Positions 8,224 through 16,939 of a stretch of DNA of 64,000 bases are shown one piece after another. The stretch lies in NCBI GenBank assembly GCA_016185145.1, contig JACPOB010000099.1, forward strand, positions 1-64,000, written 5' to 3'. The translations under genes were made by a program, and so were the position numbers. Below the pieces are notes generated by a model, which worked only from the letters and a program-made list of their open reading frames with translations, was not told the origin of the DNA and searched no databases. Position 1 is the stretch's first letter, and every line of letters begins with the position of its first letter. This DNA comes from Rhodospirillales bacterium. GTDB lineage: Bacteria > Pseudomonadota > Alphaproteobacteria > Reyranellales > Reyranellaceae.

Positions 8224-9992
8224 CAGGCCACCCCGCCGAGATAGGCTTCCTGCACGCGGGGATCGCTCCGCACGACGGCCGGCGTGCCCTCGCAGAGCTT
8301 GGCGCCGAAATCCATCACCACCGTGCGGTCGACCAGCCCCATGACGAAATCCATGTCGTGCTCGACCAGCAGGATGGAGAGCCCCTCGGCGCGCAGAGCC
8401 TCGAGGAGGCCGGCAAGGTTGGCTTTTTCGCCGGCGCGCAGGCCGGCGGCGGGCTCGTCGAGCACCAGCAGCGCCGGATCGGCCGCGAGCGCGCGGGCGA
8501 TCTCGAGCAGGCGCTGGCTGCCGAGCGGCAGGTTGCTCGCCAATTCGAAGGCGCGGTCGGCGAGCCCGACGCGCTCGAGCTGATGCATCGCTTCGGCGCG
8601 CGCCCGCTCTTCCTCGGCACGGTCGAGCCGCAGGGCGCCGGCAAGGAAGCCGGAATGGGTACGGCCGTAGGTTCCCAGCAGCACGGTGTCGAGCAGCGTC
8701 ATGGTCTTGCGCAGCTTTACGTGCTGGAAGGTGCGGGCGATGCCGGCGCGGGCGATGTGGCGCTGCGCCCGCTTGCTGATGTCCTGCCCGAGAAAGTTGA
8801 TCCTGCCCTGGTTCAGCGGCAGAGCGCCCGTGATCAGGTTGAACATCGTGGTCTTGCCGGCGCCGTTGGGGCCGATCAGCCCTAAAATCTCGCCGGCGGA
8901 AAGTTCGAAGCTCACATTGTCGACCGCGACCAGGCCGCCGAAACGGCGGGTCACGCCGGCAACGTTCAGGATCGGCTGGCCGCGGTCGGGCTGCCGGCGG
9001 CGTTCGAGTGAGCCGGTGGCCCGCGGCGGCGTCGGCTGCACGCGCGGTAGCCAGCGCAGCGCGAAGGGCACGATGCCGGCGCGCGCCCGCTGCAGCAGCA
9101 GGATGAAGAGCACCGAAAAGACGATGACCTCGAGCTGGCCTGAGGCGCCCGGCGCGATCACCGGCAGATAGTCCTGGATGCTGTTCCTGAGCAGGGTGAC
9201 GACGGCGGCGCCCACGATCGCCCCCGACAGGTAGGCCATGCCGCCGACCATCGCCATCAGCAGATAGAGGATGCCGACATTGACGTCGAAGGGCGCGGGA
9301 CTGACGAAGCGGCTCATGTGGGCGTAGAGCCAGCCGGACAGTGCCGACAGGAGCGCGGCGATCACGAAGGTGATGAGTTTTACGCGGAACGGATCGATGC
9401 CGAGGCTTTCGGCCATGATGCCGCCGCCACGTAGAGCCCGCACCGCGCGTCCTTCGCGCGAATCGAGGAGATTGGCCGAAAGCACGAGCGATGCGATGAC
9501 GCAGATCCAGATGAGATAGTAGATGCTGTCGCTGTTCGACAGCGCATGGCCGCCGATCGAGATGGGCGGGACCTCGCTGATGCCGTTGAACTGCCCGAGG
9601 AAGGGCAGGTTGCCGAACAGGAAGTAGGTCGCGAGCCCCCAGGCGATGGTGCTGAGCGAGAGGAAGTGCCCACCGAGCCGCAGCGTCACGGCCCCCAGGA
9701 TCGCGGCCACCAGGCCGGTGAGGGCGAGCCCCAGCACCAGGCCGAGCCACGGCGAATAGCCGGTGCGCGTGGTGAGCCAGGCCGTGGCATAGGCCGCGAT
9801 GCCGACGAAAGCGGCTTGGCCGAAGGACAGCATGCCGCCGATGCCCGACAGCAGCACCAGGCCGAGCACCGCCAGTGCATAGATGCCGATGAAGTTGAGA
9901 AGCGTGACACTGAACGGGCTGAGCACGGTCGGTGCGAACGCCAGCAGCACGACCGCACCGATCGACAGGAGGCGGAACTGGGCGGGCGTCAT
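8223..9992 (-). CDS. Fused ABC permease (LivM) and ATP-binding protein (LivG)
   Basis: A 589-residue fusion. Residues 1 to about 320 form a LivM-type permease with roughly eight or more hydrophobic segments and the GGMLSFGQAAF motif near 52-62. After a linker rich in Pro and Arg (about 325-345), residues 345-589 are a LivG ATPase with Walker A GPNGAGKTT near 377-385, signature-region LPLGSQRLLEIARAL, Walker B LLVLDEPAAGL and LLVEHD. Membrane and motor subunits normally come from separate genes; the fusion fixes their stoichiometry and is found in some Liv-type importers. It overlaps LivH upstream (ATGA) and LivF downstream (TGATG). Confidence 0.93.
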   Translation of the reverse strand: MTPAQFRLLSIGAVVLLAFAPTVLSPFSVTLLNFIGIYALAVLGLVLLSGIGGMLSFGQAAFVGIAAYATAWLTTRTGYSPWLGLVLGLALTGLVAAILGAVTLRLGGHFLSLSTIAWGLATYFLFGNLPFLGQFNGISEVPPISIGGHALSNSDSIYYLIWICVIASLVLSANLLDSREGRAVRALRGGGIMAESLGIDPFRVKLITFVIAALLSALSGWLYAHMSRFVSPAPFDVNVGILYLLMAMVGGMAYLSGAIVGAAVVTLLRNSIQDYLPVIAPGASGQLEVIVFSVLFILLLQRARAGIVPFALRWLPRVQPTPPRATGSLERRRQPDRGQPILNVAGVTRRFGGLVAVDNVSFELSAGEILGLIGPNGAGKTTMFNLITGALPLNQGRINFLGQDISKRAQRHIARAGIARTFQHVKLRKTMTLLDTVLLGTYGRTHSGFLAGALRLDRAEEERARAEAMHQLERVGLADRAFELASNLPLGSQRLLEIARALAADPALLVLDEPAAGLRAGEKANLAGLLEALRAEGLSILLVEHDMDFVMGLVDRTVVMDFGAKLCEGTPAVVRSDPRVQEAYLGGVA

Positions 9993-11035
9993 TCCTCGGC
10001 CTCTTCCTCCTCATGGGCGGCGAAGCTCAGGGACCGCCACAGCAGGACAGGAATCAGGAGGCCGAAAACCAGCACTTCCTTGTAGGCGCTGAGCCAGAAC
10101 GAGGTGAAGCTTTCCAGCAGGCCGACCATCACCGCGCCCAACGCGGTCACGGGATAGCTCACCATGGCGCCGATGATCGCGCCGACGAAGGCTTTCAGGC
10201 CGAGCAGGAAGCCCGAATCGTAGAAGATCGTCGTCACCGGCGCGATCAGCACGCCGGAGATGCCGGCCAGCAGCGAGGCCAGCAGGTAGGCGATGGTGCC
10301 GGTCGAGGCCGGCCGGATGCCGACCAGGCGCGCGCCGGTGCGGTTGACCGCGGTGGCGCGCAGCGCCTTGCCCTGGATCGTGTACTCGAAATAAAGGAAC
10401 AGCAGGCCGCAGAAGACGATGGATGCGGCCACGATCAGGAGCTGCTGGGCGTTGACGACCAGGCCTGCAAGATCGAACAGGGCGTCGGTCAGGGGCTGGG
10501 TGCGTACGCCCTCGGGCCCGAAGAACATCAGGCCGAGCCCGCTCAGCGCGAAATGCAGCGCCACCGCCACGGTGAGCAGCAGCAGGACCGAGGCGTCGGC
10601 GATCGGTCGGAACACGATGCGATCGAGCAGCGGCGCGATCGGCAGCACCAGGGCCAGCGACAGCGCGATCCTGACCGGCATCGACAGGGTCGCTCCGGCC
10701 AGGAACCAGATGGCCGCCGCGGGCAGCAGCGGCAGGACGAGATAAAAGAAGACCGCGCGCGGCAAGCGATGGAGGGCGCGCCTCCTGACGAGGGCCGCAC
10801 CCTCGACCACCGTTGCCAGCACGGCGAGCACGGCCACGAGACCGACCGTGCCCGGCCTGACGCCGGTTTCCAGCGACGCCAGGGTCAAGGCGGTGAAGGC
10901 GGCGATATCGCCGAAGGGCACGAAGATCACCCGCGTCACCGCGAAGATCAGCACCAGCCCCAGGCCGATCAGGACATAGATGGCCCCGCTGGCGATGCCG
11001 TCCATCGCCAGGATCGCCGCGATTTCACCGGTCAT
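9989..11035 (-). CDS. livH: Branched-chain amino acid-type ABC transporter permease, LivH
   Basis: A 348-residue inner-membrane permease. The N-terminal DGIASGAIYVLIGLGLVLIF (near residues 11-30) is the hallmark LivH opening. The protein is longer than a typical LivH (about 290) because of a charged insert around residues 65-110 that includes the Arg-rich VRRRALHRLPR. The C-terminus carries an acidic EEEEAEE tail. It forms the channel with the LivM half of the next gene. The ATG lies nine bases after the binding-protein stop, and its stop overlaps the fusion gene start. Confidence 0.92.
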   Translation of the reverse strand: MTGEIAAILAMDGIASGAIYVLIGLGLVLIFAVTRVIFVPFGDIAAFTALTLASLETGVRPGTVGLVAVLAVLATVVEGAALVRRRALHRLPRAVFFYLVLPLLPAAAIWFLAGATLSMPVRIALSLALVLPIAPLLDRIVFRPIADASVLLLLTVAVALHFALSGLGLMFFGPEGVRTQPLTDALFDLAGLVVNAQQLLIVAASIVFCGLLFLYFEYTIQGKALRATAVNRTGARLVGIRPASTGTIAYLLASLLAGISGVLIAPVTTIFYDSGFLLGLKAFVGAIIGAMVSYPVTALGAVMVGLLESFTSFWLSAYKEVLVFGLLIPVLLWRSLSFAAHEEEEAEE

Positions 11036-11044
11036 GCGTCCGCC

Positions 11045-12202
11045 TTACGGCTCGTACTTCCACTGACCGTTCACCAGGCGCACCATCACCAGCGCACGAT
11101 CGTCGACGCCGTAGCTGTCGCCCGGCTTGAAGTTGTAGATGGCGTGCGTGCCGGCGAGATCCTTGGTGGTGAAGATGGCGTTCTTGAGCGCCGTGCGGAA
11201 CTCCGGCGTGCCGGGCTTGGCGCCCGTGGCCATCGCCCGCTTGGCGGCGTCGAGGAAGACCAGCCAGGCGTCGAAGGAATAGGCCGAGAAGCCGTCGGTC
11301 GTCGGCATGCCGTTGGCCTTCTGGTAGGCCTCGCGGAACGCCAGGGAGATCTTCTTGCTGAAGTGGTCGTCGGGAAGCTGCTCGGCAACGATCACCGGGC
11401 CGGCCGAGACCTGGACGCCCTCGACCGCCTTGCCGCCGACGCGGATGAAGTCGGCATTGAGCAGCGACGGCGTACCGTAGAGCGGGCCCTTGTAGCCGCG
11501 CTCGGCCAGCGCCAGCGGCGGCAACGCGCCCTGGGTCGCCGAGCCGCCGAGCAGGACGGCATCAGGCTTGGTCGCCAGTATCTTCAGCACCTGCCCGGTC
11601 ACCGACGTGTCGGTGCGGGCATAGCGCTCGTTGGTCAGGATCTTCATGCCGTCGGCTTCGGCAGGCTTCTGCGCGCCGTTGTAGACCAGGTCGCCCCAGG
11701 CGTCGGAGAAGCCGATATAGGCGAAGTTCTTGATGCCGTTGCGCTTCATGCGGTCGACCGCGACCTTGACCATCAGCGAGGGCGGCTGCGGCATGGCGAT
11801 CGCCCAGCGGTCGCCCGAGTCGGTGGCGGGCACGGTGATCGGCGAGATCGAGATCATCGGCACCTTGAGCTCGTTGGCGACCGCGACCATGGCGATGGAG
11901 GAGGGCGCCGTCGCCGTGCCGATCAGCAGGTCGACCTTGTTCTCCTCGACGAGCTTGCGCGCGTTGCGGGTCGCGGCCGACGGATCGGAGCCGTCGTCGA
12001 GCTGGATCAGCTTGATCTTCTCGGCGCCGACGGCGCTGGCATATTCCGCGGCCGCCTTGATGCCGCGGTCGTAGAGCACGCCGATCGACGAGCCCGGCCC
12101 GCTCTGCGACGTCACGAACCCGACGGTGATCTCGGCCTGCGCTGCCGTCCCCAGCGCCAATGAAGCAGCGACGATGGTCGCTGCGATGATGCTATGCTTC
12201 AT
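11045..12202 (-). CDS. ABC transporter substrate-binding protein (Liv type)
   Basis: A 385-residue periplasmic binding protein. It starts with a signal peptide (MKHSII, then a hydrophobic core to AAQA at about residue 23) and continues ITVGFVTSQSGPGSSIG, the typical first strand and ligand loop of the LivJ/type I fold. Such proteins deliver amino acids, amides or aromatic acids to LivHM. A GAGGAGAGG ribosome-binding site precedes the ATG. It is the first gene of the minus-strand operon that ends with the 2-aminobenzoyl-CoA genes, which suggests an aromatic carboxylate ligand; this is inferred. Only 34 bases separate it from the divergent hydrolase start, so its promoter must overlap that gene. 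Confidence 0.9.
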   Translation of the reverse strand: MKHSIIAATIVAASLALGTAAQAEITVGFVTSQSGPGSSIGVLYDRGIKAAAEYASAVGAEKIKLIQLDDGSDPSAATRNARKLVEENKVDLLIGTATAPSSIAMVAVANELKVPMISISPITVPATDSGDRWAIAMPQPPSLMVKVAVDRMKRNGIKNFAYIGFSDAWGDLVYNGAQKPAEADGMKILTNERYARTDTSVTGQVLKILATKPDAVLLGGSATQGALPPLALAERGYKGPLYGTPSLLNADFIRVGGKAVEGVQVSAGPVIVAEQLPDDHFSKKISLAFREAYQKANGMPTTDGFSAYSFDAWLVFLDAAKRAMATGAKPGTPEFRTALKNAIFTTKDLAGTHAIYNFKPGDSYGVDDRALVMVRLVNGQWKYEP

Positions 12203-12236
12203 TACCCTCTCCTCAGTGGCTCAAGCCTTCCCCGTG

Positions 12237-13040
12237 ATGACGCCTACGATTGAAAGATCCTTCGTTTCACTCGGCACAGGTCGCGTGCATGTCGCAGCCT
12301 GTGGGACCGGCCGTCCGGTGCTGCTGCTGCACCAGACGCCGCGCTCCTGGGACGAATACCGCGACGTCCTGCCGTTGCTGGCAAGCAAATATCGCGCAAT
12401 CGCCATGGACACGGTGGGCTTCGGCGATTCCGACCCGTTGCCGGCAGGTCGCGATTCGATCGAGGCATGGGCGCAGTGCGCGCACGGGCTGCTGGCGGCA
12501 CTCGGCCACGCCCGCGCCGTGGTCGTCGGCCATCACACGGGCGCGGCGATCGCCGTGGAGATGGCGGCCCTTCATCCCGAGCGTGTCGAGGCGCTGGTGC
12601 TGTCGGCTTCGCCCTATGTCGACGAGGCCCGGCGCAAGGCCGAGCACACGCGGCGCATCATCGACGACGTCGAGACCCATGTCGACGGCCTGCACCTCGC
12701 CGAGCTGTGGGCGAGGCGCAAGCCCTTCTATCCCGAGGGCCGTGTCGACCTTCTCGAACGCTTCCTGGTCGATGCGCTGAAGGCGGGGCCGCGCGCGGCG
12801 GAGGGCCATCGCGTCGTCGGCCGCTATGTCATGGAGCCGCGACTGGCCGCGGTGCGCTGCCCGACCCTGGTGATCGCGCCGACCGCCGATCCACACGCCT
12901 ATCCGCACGCGCCGAAGGTCGCCGCCGCCATTGCCGGCAGCAGGACGATCGAAATCGAAGGCGGGATGGTGCCGTTGCCCGACCAGATGCCACAGGCCTT
13001 CGCTGCGGCGGTCGACCGGTTCCTGTCGACGCTTTCCTGA
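12237..13040 (+). CDS. Alpha/beta-hydrolase-fold protein lacking canonical catalytic Ser and His
   Basis: A 267-residue alpha/beta hydrolase relative. The oxyanion-side motif LLLHQTPRSWDEY is near residues 22-34 and MDTVGFGDSD near 54-63. At the nucleophile elbow, where G-x-S-x-G is expected, the sequence is GHHTG (near 93-97). Where the catalytic His normally sits it reads EGGMVPLPDQMP. An acid (TADPH) is present. The usual Ser-His pair is therefore absent, so it is either a pseudo-enzyme or one using different chemistry. Start ATG at 12237 (GTG at 12234 is equally possible). It is divergent from the importer operon and just upstream of the ferredoxin oxidoreductase operon; its role is unknown. 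Confidence 0.75.
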   Translation: MTPTIERSFVSLGTGRVHVAACGTGRPVLLLHQTPRSWDEYRDVLPLLASKYRAIAMDTVGFGDSDPLPAGRDSIEAWAQCAHGLLAALGHARAVVVGHHTGAAIAVEMAALHPERVEALVLSASPYVDEARRKAEHTRRIIDDVETHVDGLHLAELWARRKPFYPEGRVDLLERFLVDALKAGPRAAEGHRVVGRYVMEPRLAAVRCPTLVIAPTADPHAYPHAPKVAAAIAGSRTIEIEGGMVPLPDQMPQAFAAAVDRFLSTLS

Positions 13041-13155
13041 CACGAGAGCTTGCCAGAAGAGCTGCATGAAGAGCCTGTCCCCCACTCTGGACGCGCCCGA
13101 GATATTTCAATCCTAAAGTTTATGAAAAGCGATAGTCAAGGCTCGGTCGGTCCGA

Positions 13156-13185
13156 TTGACAGAGAAAAACTTCAACTCTTAAATA
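13156..13185 (+). promoter_or_regulatory. Candidate sigma-70-type promoter for the 13224 operon
   Basis: TTGACA (13156-13161), an 18-base spacer and TAAATA (13180-13185) lie in the most AT-rich part of the 183-base gap before the ferredoxin oxidoreductase gene, 38 bases ahead of its ATG. The stretch just upstream (13110-13130) holds CCTAAAGTTTATGAAAAG, which could carry an operator. The operon begins here, so a promoter is expected. Confidence 0.55.
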
Positions 13186-13223
13186 TTATCCGGGAAGCAT
13201 CCTCCCGATCGTAGAGATCAGCC

Positions 13224-15374
13224 ATGGCCGAACGATCTTTCGCGAAGGAAGTGCAGGACCTCAGGCTCGGCGACGGGCAGGAGTTCCGCGGCGAGGGGAT
13301 TCTCGCCATCACCAAGGCGCTGCTGCAGTCGGGCGTGGGCTACGTCGCAGGCTACCAGGGCGCGCCGATCTCCCATCTGATGGACGTGCTGGCCGACGCG
13401 CAGGACATCCTGGGCGAGCTCGGCGTGCATTTCGAGAACAGCGCCAGCGAGGCGACCGCGGCGGCGACGCTGGCGGCGTCGGTCATGTATCCCATCCGCG
13501 GCGCCGTCACCTTCAAGTCGCCGGTCGGCACCAACGTGGCGTCGGACGCGCTGGCCAACCTGGCCTCGGGCGGCGTCACCGGCGGCGCGCTGATCATCGT
13601 CGGCGAGGATTACGGCGAAGGCTCCTCGATCATGCAGGAGCGCAGCCACGCCTACGCCATGAAATCCCAGATCTGGCTGCTCGATCCGCGGCCGGACCTG
13701 GAGAGCATCGTGCGCTCGGTCGAGTTGGGCTTCGAGCTCTCCGAGGCGTCGAACACGCCGGTCATGCTGGAGGTGCGCATCCGCGCCTGCCATGTGCGCG
13801 GCAGCTTCCGCACCAGGGCCAACCAGCGGCCGGCGATGAGCGTGAAGGACGCGCTCGAGGCGCCGCGTCGCGATACCGGGCGCATCGTCCTGCCGCCGGC
13901 CTCATACGCGCACGAGAAGGAGAAGATCGAGAAGCGCTGGCCCGCCGCGGTGAAGTTCATCAAGGAGCGCGGCATGAACGAGATCGTGCCGGGCGACATC
14001 GGCGACGTCGGCATCATCCTGCAGGGCGGCATGTATAACGGCGTGCTGCGCGCGCTGCAGGGGCTGGGACTGGCCGATGTCTGGGGCACCAGTCGCATTC
14101 CGCTCTATGTGCTGAACGTGACCTACCCGCTGGTGCCGGACGAGGTCGTCGACTTCTGCCGCGACAAGCGCGCGGTGCTGCTGGTGGAGGAGGGGCAACC
14201 CGACTTCATCGAGCAGGCGCTGGCCAAGATCCTGCGTCAGGCGGCGGTTCCGACGCCGCTTTCGGGCAAGGACCTGTTCCCCATGGCGGGCGAGTACACC
14301 GCCGCGGTCATGGGCGATGCCATCGGCGCCTTCGTGCGGCAATGGATCCCCGACATGCTGGCGCCGGCCGTGCGCGCCTCCAATGCGCCGCCGGCGCTGG
14401 AGGAACGCCATGCCCGCGCGCTGGCCGAGGTCGTGCCGCCGCGGCCGCCCGGCTTCTGCACCGGCTGCCCCGAGCGGCCGATCTTCGCCGCCATGAAGCT
14501 GGTCGAGCGCGAGCTCGGGCCGCATCACGTCGCCGCCGACATCGGCTGCCATCTGTTCTCGATCATGCCGCCGTTCAACATCGGCGCGACCACCATGGGC
14601 TACGGCCTCGGGCCGGCCTCGGCCTCGGCGTTCAACGTCAAGGCGGGCAAGCGCTCCATCGCGGTGATGGGCGACGGCGGCTTCTGGCACAACGGTTTGA
14701 CGTCGGGCATCGGCAACGCCGTGTTCAACAAGAGCGACGGCGTGGTGCTGATCGTCGACAACTACTACTCGTCGGCGACCGGCGGCCAGGACCTCCCGTC
14801 GTCGCGCGCCTCCAACCGCTCGCGCTCGACCCGGCATCCGATCTCGGCGGCGGTGAAGGGCCTGGGCGTCGGCTGGGTGCGCGAGATCGATCGCACCTAT
14901 GACGTCGGCCGCATGCGCGACACGCTGAAGGAGGCGCTGACCACTGAGGAACCCGGCCCCAAGGTCATCGTCGCCTCGTCCGAATGCATGCTGAACCGCC
15001 AGCGCCGCGAGCGCCCATTGTTCAACAAAGCGGTGAAATCCGGCCAGCGCATGGTGCGCCAGCGTTTCGGCGTCGACGAGGACGTCTGCACCGGCGACCA
15101 TGCCTGCATCCGGCTCTCGGGCTGTCCCTCGCTGTCGGTCAAGCAGACGGCCGATCCCCTGAAGGACGATCCGGTCGCCGCGATCGACAATTCCTGCGTC
15201 GGCTGCGGCAATTGCGGCGAGGTCGCCGAGGCGGCCGTGCTCTGCCCGTCCTTCTACCGCGCCGACATCATCATCAATCCGAGCCGCTGGGATCGCGCGC
15301 TGGCCGCGATGCGCGCCGCGGTCATCGGCTTCCTGCAGCGTCGCCGCGCCGGACGGCGGCTGCGGCTCGCCTAG
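13224..15374 (+). CDS. iorA: Indolepyruvate-type 2-oxoacid:ferredoxin oxidoreductase, alpha subunit (IorA-like)
   Basis: A 716-residue thiamine-diphosphate enzyme. The N-terminal pyruvate-oxidoreductase domain starts near residue 25. A CTGCPERP motif is near 412, the thiamine-diphosphate motif GDGGFWHNG near 482, and a C-terminal ferredoxin-like segment has Cys groups near 622-637 (CTGDHAC...GC) and 658-675 (CVGCGNC...C). This is the normal IorA layout. It oxidatively decarboxylates an aryl 2-oxoacid to an acyl- or aroyl-CoA and reduces ferredoxin. The beta subunit follows two bases later. In an otherwise aerobic oxygenase cluster its substrate could be isatinate (2-aminophenylglyoxylate) or indolepyruvate; isatinate would yield 2-aminobenzoyl-CoA. 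That substrate is inferred. Confidence 0.88.
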   Translation: MAERSFAKEVQDLRLGDGQEFRGEGILAITKALLQSGVGYVAGYQGAPISHLMDVLADAQDILGELGVHFENSASEATAAATLAASVMYPIRGAVTFKSPVGTNVASDALANLASGGVTGGALIIVGEDYGEGSSIMQERSHAYAMKSQIWLLDPRPDLESIVRSVELGFELSEASNTPVMLEVRIRACHVRGSFRTRANQRPAMSVKDALEAPRRDTGRIVLPPASYAHEKEKIEKRWPAAVKFIKERGMNEIVPGDIGDVGIILQGGMYNGVLRALQGLGLADVWGTSRIPLYVLNVTYPLVPDEVVDFCRDKRAVLLVEEGQPDFIEQALAKILRQAAVPTPLSGKDLFPMAGEYTAAVMGDAIGAFVRQWIPDMLAPAVRASNAPPALEERHARALAEVVPPRPPGFCTGCPERPIFAAMKLVERELGPHHVAADIGCHLFSIMPPFNIGATTMGYGLGPASASAFNVKAGKRSIAVMGDGGFWHNGLTSGIGNAVFNKSDGVVLIVDNYYSSATGGQDLPSSRASNRSRSTRHPISAAVKGLGVGWVREIDRTYDVGRMRDTLKEALTTEEPGPKVIVASSECMLNRQRRERPLFNKAVKSGQRMVRQRFGVDEDVCTGDHACIRLSGCPSLSVKQTADPLKDDPVAAIDNSCVGCGNCGEVAEAAVLCPSFYRADIIINPSRWDRALAAMRAAVIGFLQRRRAGRRLRLA

Positions 15375-15376
15375 TC

Positions 15377-16939
15377 ATGGACGCGCTGACCACCACCGCC
15401 ACCACCTCGGGCCTCGACACGCGCCGGCCGATCGCTATCGCCGTGATGGCGATGGGCGGCCAGGGCGGCGGCGTGCTGGTCGACTGGATCGTGGAACTGG
15501 CGGAGCGCCAGGGCTGGCTGGCTCAATCGACCTCCGTGCCGGGCGTCGCCCAGCGCACGGGCGCCACCATCTACTACGTCGAGATCATCGCTTCGGACGG
15601 ATCGGGCCGGCGTCCCGTGCTGTCGCTGATGCCGGTGCCGGGCGAGGTCGACATCGTGATCGGCGCCGAGCTGATGGAAGCGGGGCGCGCCATGCAGCGC
15701 GGCCTGGTCTCGGCCGATCGTACGACGCTGATCGCCTCGTCCCATCGGGCCTATGCGGTCAGCGAGAAGATCGTTCCCGGCGACGGCGCCGGTGATCCCG
15801 CCAAGGTCTATGAGGCGGCGCGCGCGTCCAGCAAGCAGTTCCTCGCCTTCGACATGGCGGCGATCTCCGAGCAGAGCGAAAGCGTGATCTCGGCCGCGCT
15901 GTTCGGTGCGCTTGCGGCGTCGGGTGCTCTGCCGTTCCCACGCGAGGCCTATGAAGGCGCCATCCGGGAAGCAGGTCTCGGCGTCGACGCGAGCTTGCGG
16001 GCCTTCGGCCGCGCTCATGATGCAGCGGTGGCCGAGCTGAGGGCGCCGACCCCTCCGCCGCCGCCACGGACCGGTGCGGCCCTCAAACGGTTTCCCGAAC
16101 TACAGCCGATCGGCGATGTGGCCTTCGACGCCATGGTCGAGCGCGCGCGCCGCGATTTCCCTGCGGCGGCACATCCCATGATCGCAGCCGGCCTCGCGCG
16201 CGTCGTCGATTTCCAGGATGTGGCCTACGGCGCGGAGTATCTCGATCGACTGAAGCCGTTTGCCGATATCGAGCGAGGCGCGGCCGACTGTCCACTGACC
16301 ACAGCAGCGGCGAAGCAGATCGCCCGCGCCATGGCTTATGACGACGTGATCCGTGTCGCCGATCTCAAGACCCGCGGCAGCCGTTTTTCGCGCGTGCGCG
16401 AGGAAGTCGCCGCCCGGCCCGACCAGATCGTCTATGCCACGGAGTTCATGCATCCACGCATGGAGGAGGTCTGCGGTACGCTGCCGGCCGGACTCGGTCG
16501 CTGGATCGAAGCGCGGCCCGGCCTCATGGCGGGGCTGCGGCGGCTGGTCGATCGCGGCCGACGGGTCCAGACCGGCACCATCGGATGGTTCCTGCCTCTT
16601 TATATAGTGGCCGGCTTCGGGCGATTCCGGCGTGGCACCTTGCGCCACCAGCGCGAGATGGAGCACATGCAGGCTTGGCTCGACCAGGCCTCGAGGGCCG
16701 CGCGCCGAGACGTGCCGCTCGGCTTAGAACTCCTCGAGGCGCGCCGGCTGGTCAAGGGCTATTCCGACACCCACGACAGAGGCGAGGGCAGGTTCTCGCG
16801 GCTTATGGCGATGGCCGCCCGGCTGGAAGACCGCGCCGATGCCGCCGACTGGGTGCGCCGACTCCGGCAGGCGGCGCTGGCCGACGCCGAGGGCCGTGCG
16901 CTCGACGACACCATCAAGACAATCGAGAGCTTCCTATGA
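15377..16939 (+). CDS. iorB: Indolepyruvate-type 2-oxoacid:ferredoxin oxidoreductase, beta subunit, extended form
   Basis: A 520-residue protein whose first ~200 residues are the gamma-type domain of 2-oxoacid oxidoreductases: AMGGQGGGVL near 24-33 and the VPGVAQRTGATIYYVE segment near 55-70. A proline-rich linker (PTPPPPPR) near 228-235 precedes a C-terminal domain (about 240-520) that is present in long IorB proteins of aerobic proteobacteria but not in archaeal IorB. The start ATG 15377 is two bases after the alpha-subunit stop. Its TGA overlaps the ATG of the Rieske dioxygenase gene. The two Ior subunits should form one complex. Confidence 0.87.
   Translation: MDALTTTATTSGLDTRRPIAIAVMAMGGQGGGVLVDWIVELAERQGWLAQSTSVPGVAQRTGATIYYVEIIASDGSGRRPVLSLMPVPGEVDIVIGAELMEAGRAMQRGLVSADRTTLIASSHRAYAVSEKIVPGDGAGDPAKVYEAARASSKQFLAFDMAAISEQSESVISAALFGALAASGALPFPREAYEGAIREAGLGVDASLRAFGRAHDAAVAELRAPTPPPPPRTGAALKRFPELQPIGDVAFDAMVERARRDFPAAAHPMIAAGLARVVDFQDVAYGAEYLDRLKPFADIERGAADCPLTTAAAKQIARAMAYDDVIRVADLKTRGSRFSRVREEVAARPDQIVYATEFMHPRMEEVCGTLPAGLGRWIEARPGLMAGLRRLVDRGRRVQTGTIGWFLPLYIVAGFGRFRRGTLRHQREMEHMQAWLDQASRAARRDVPLGLELLEARRLVKGYSDTHDRGEGRFSRLMAMAARLEDRADAADWVRRLRQAALADAEGRALDDTIKTIESFL

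Noticed and set aside
8224..10014. An upstream extension of livF reaching through the LivM-LivG gene
   Set aside because: Only the last 237 residues encode LivF; the upstream part is an out-of-frame reading of the fusion gene, and a proper ATG lies at 8223.
9932..12163. A plus-strand open frame of about 740 codons
   Set aside because: It is antisense to LivH and the binding protein, with Gln/Arg/His-rich filler and no domain.
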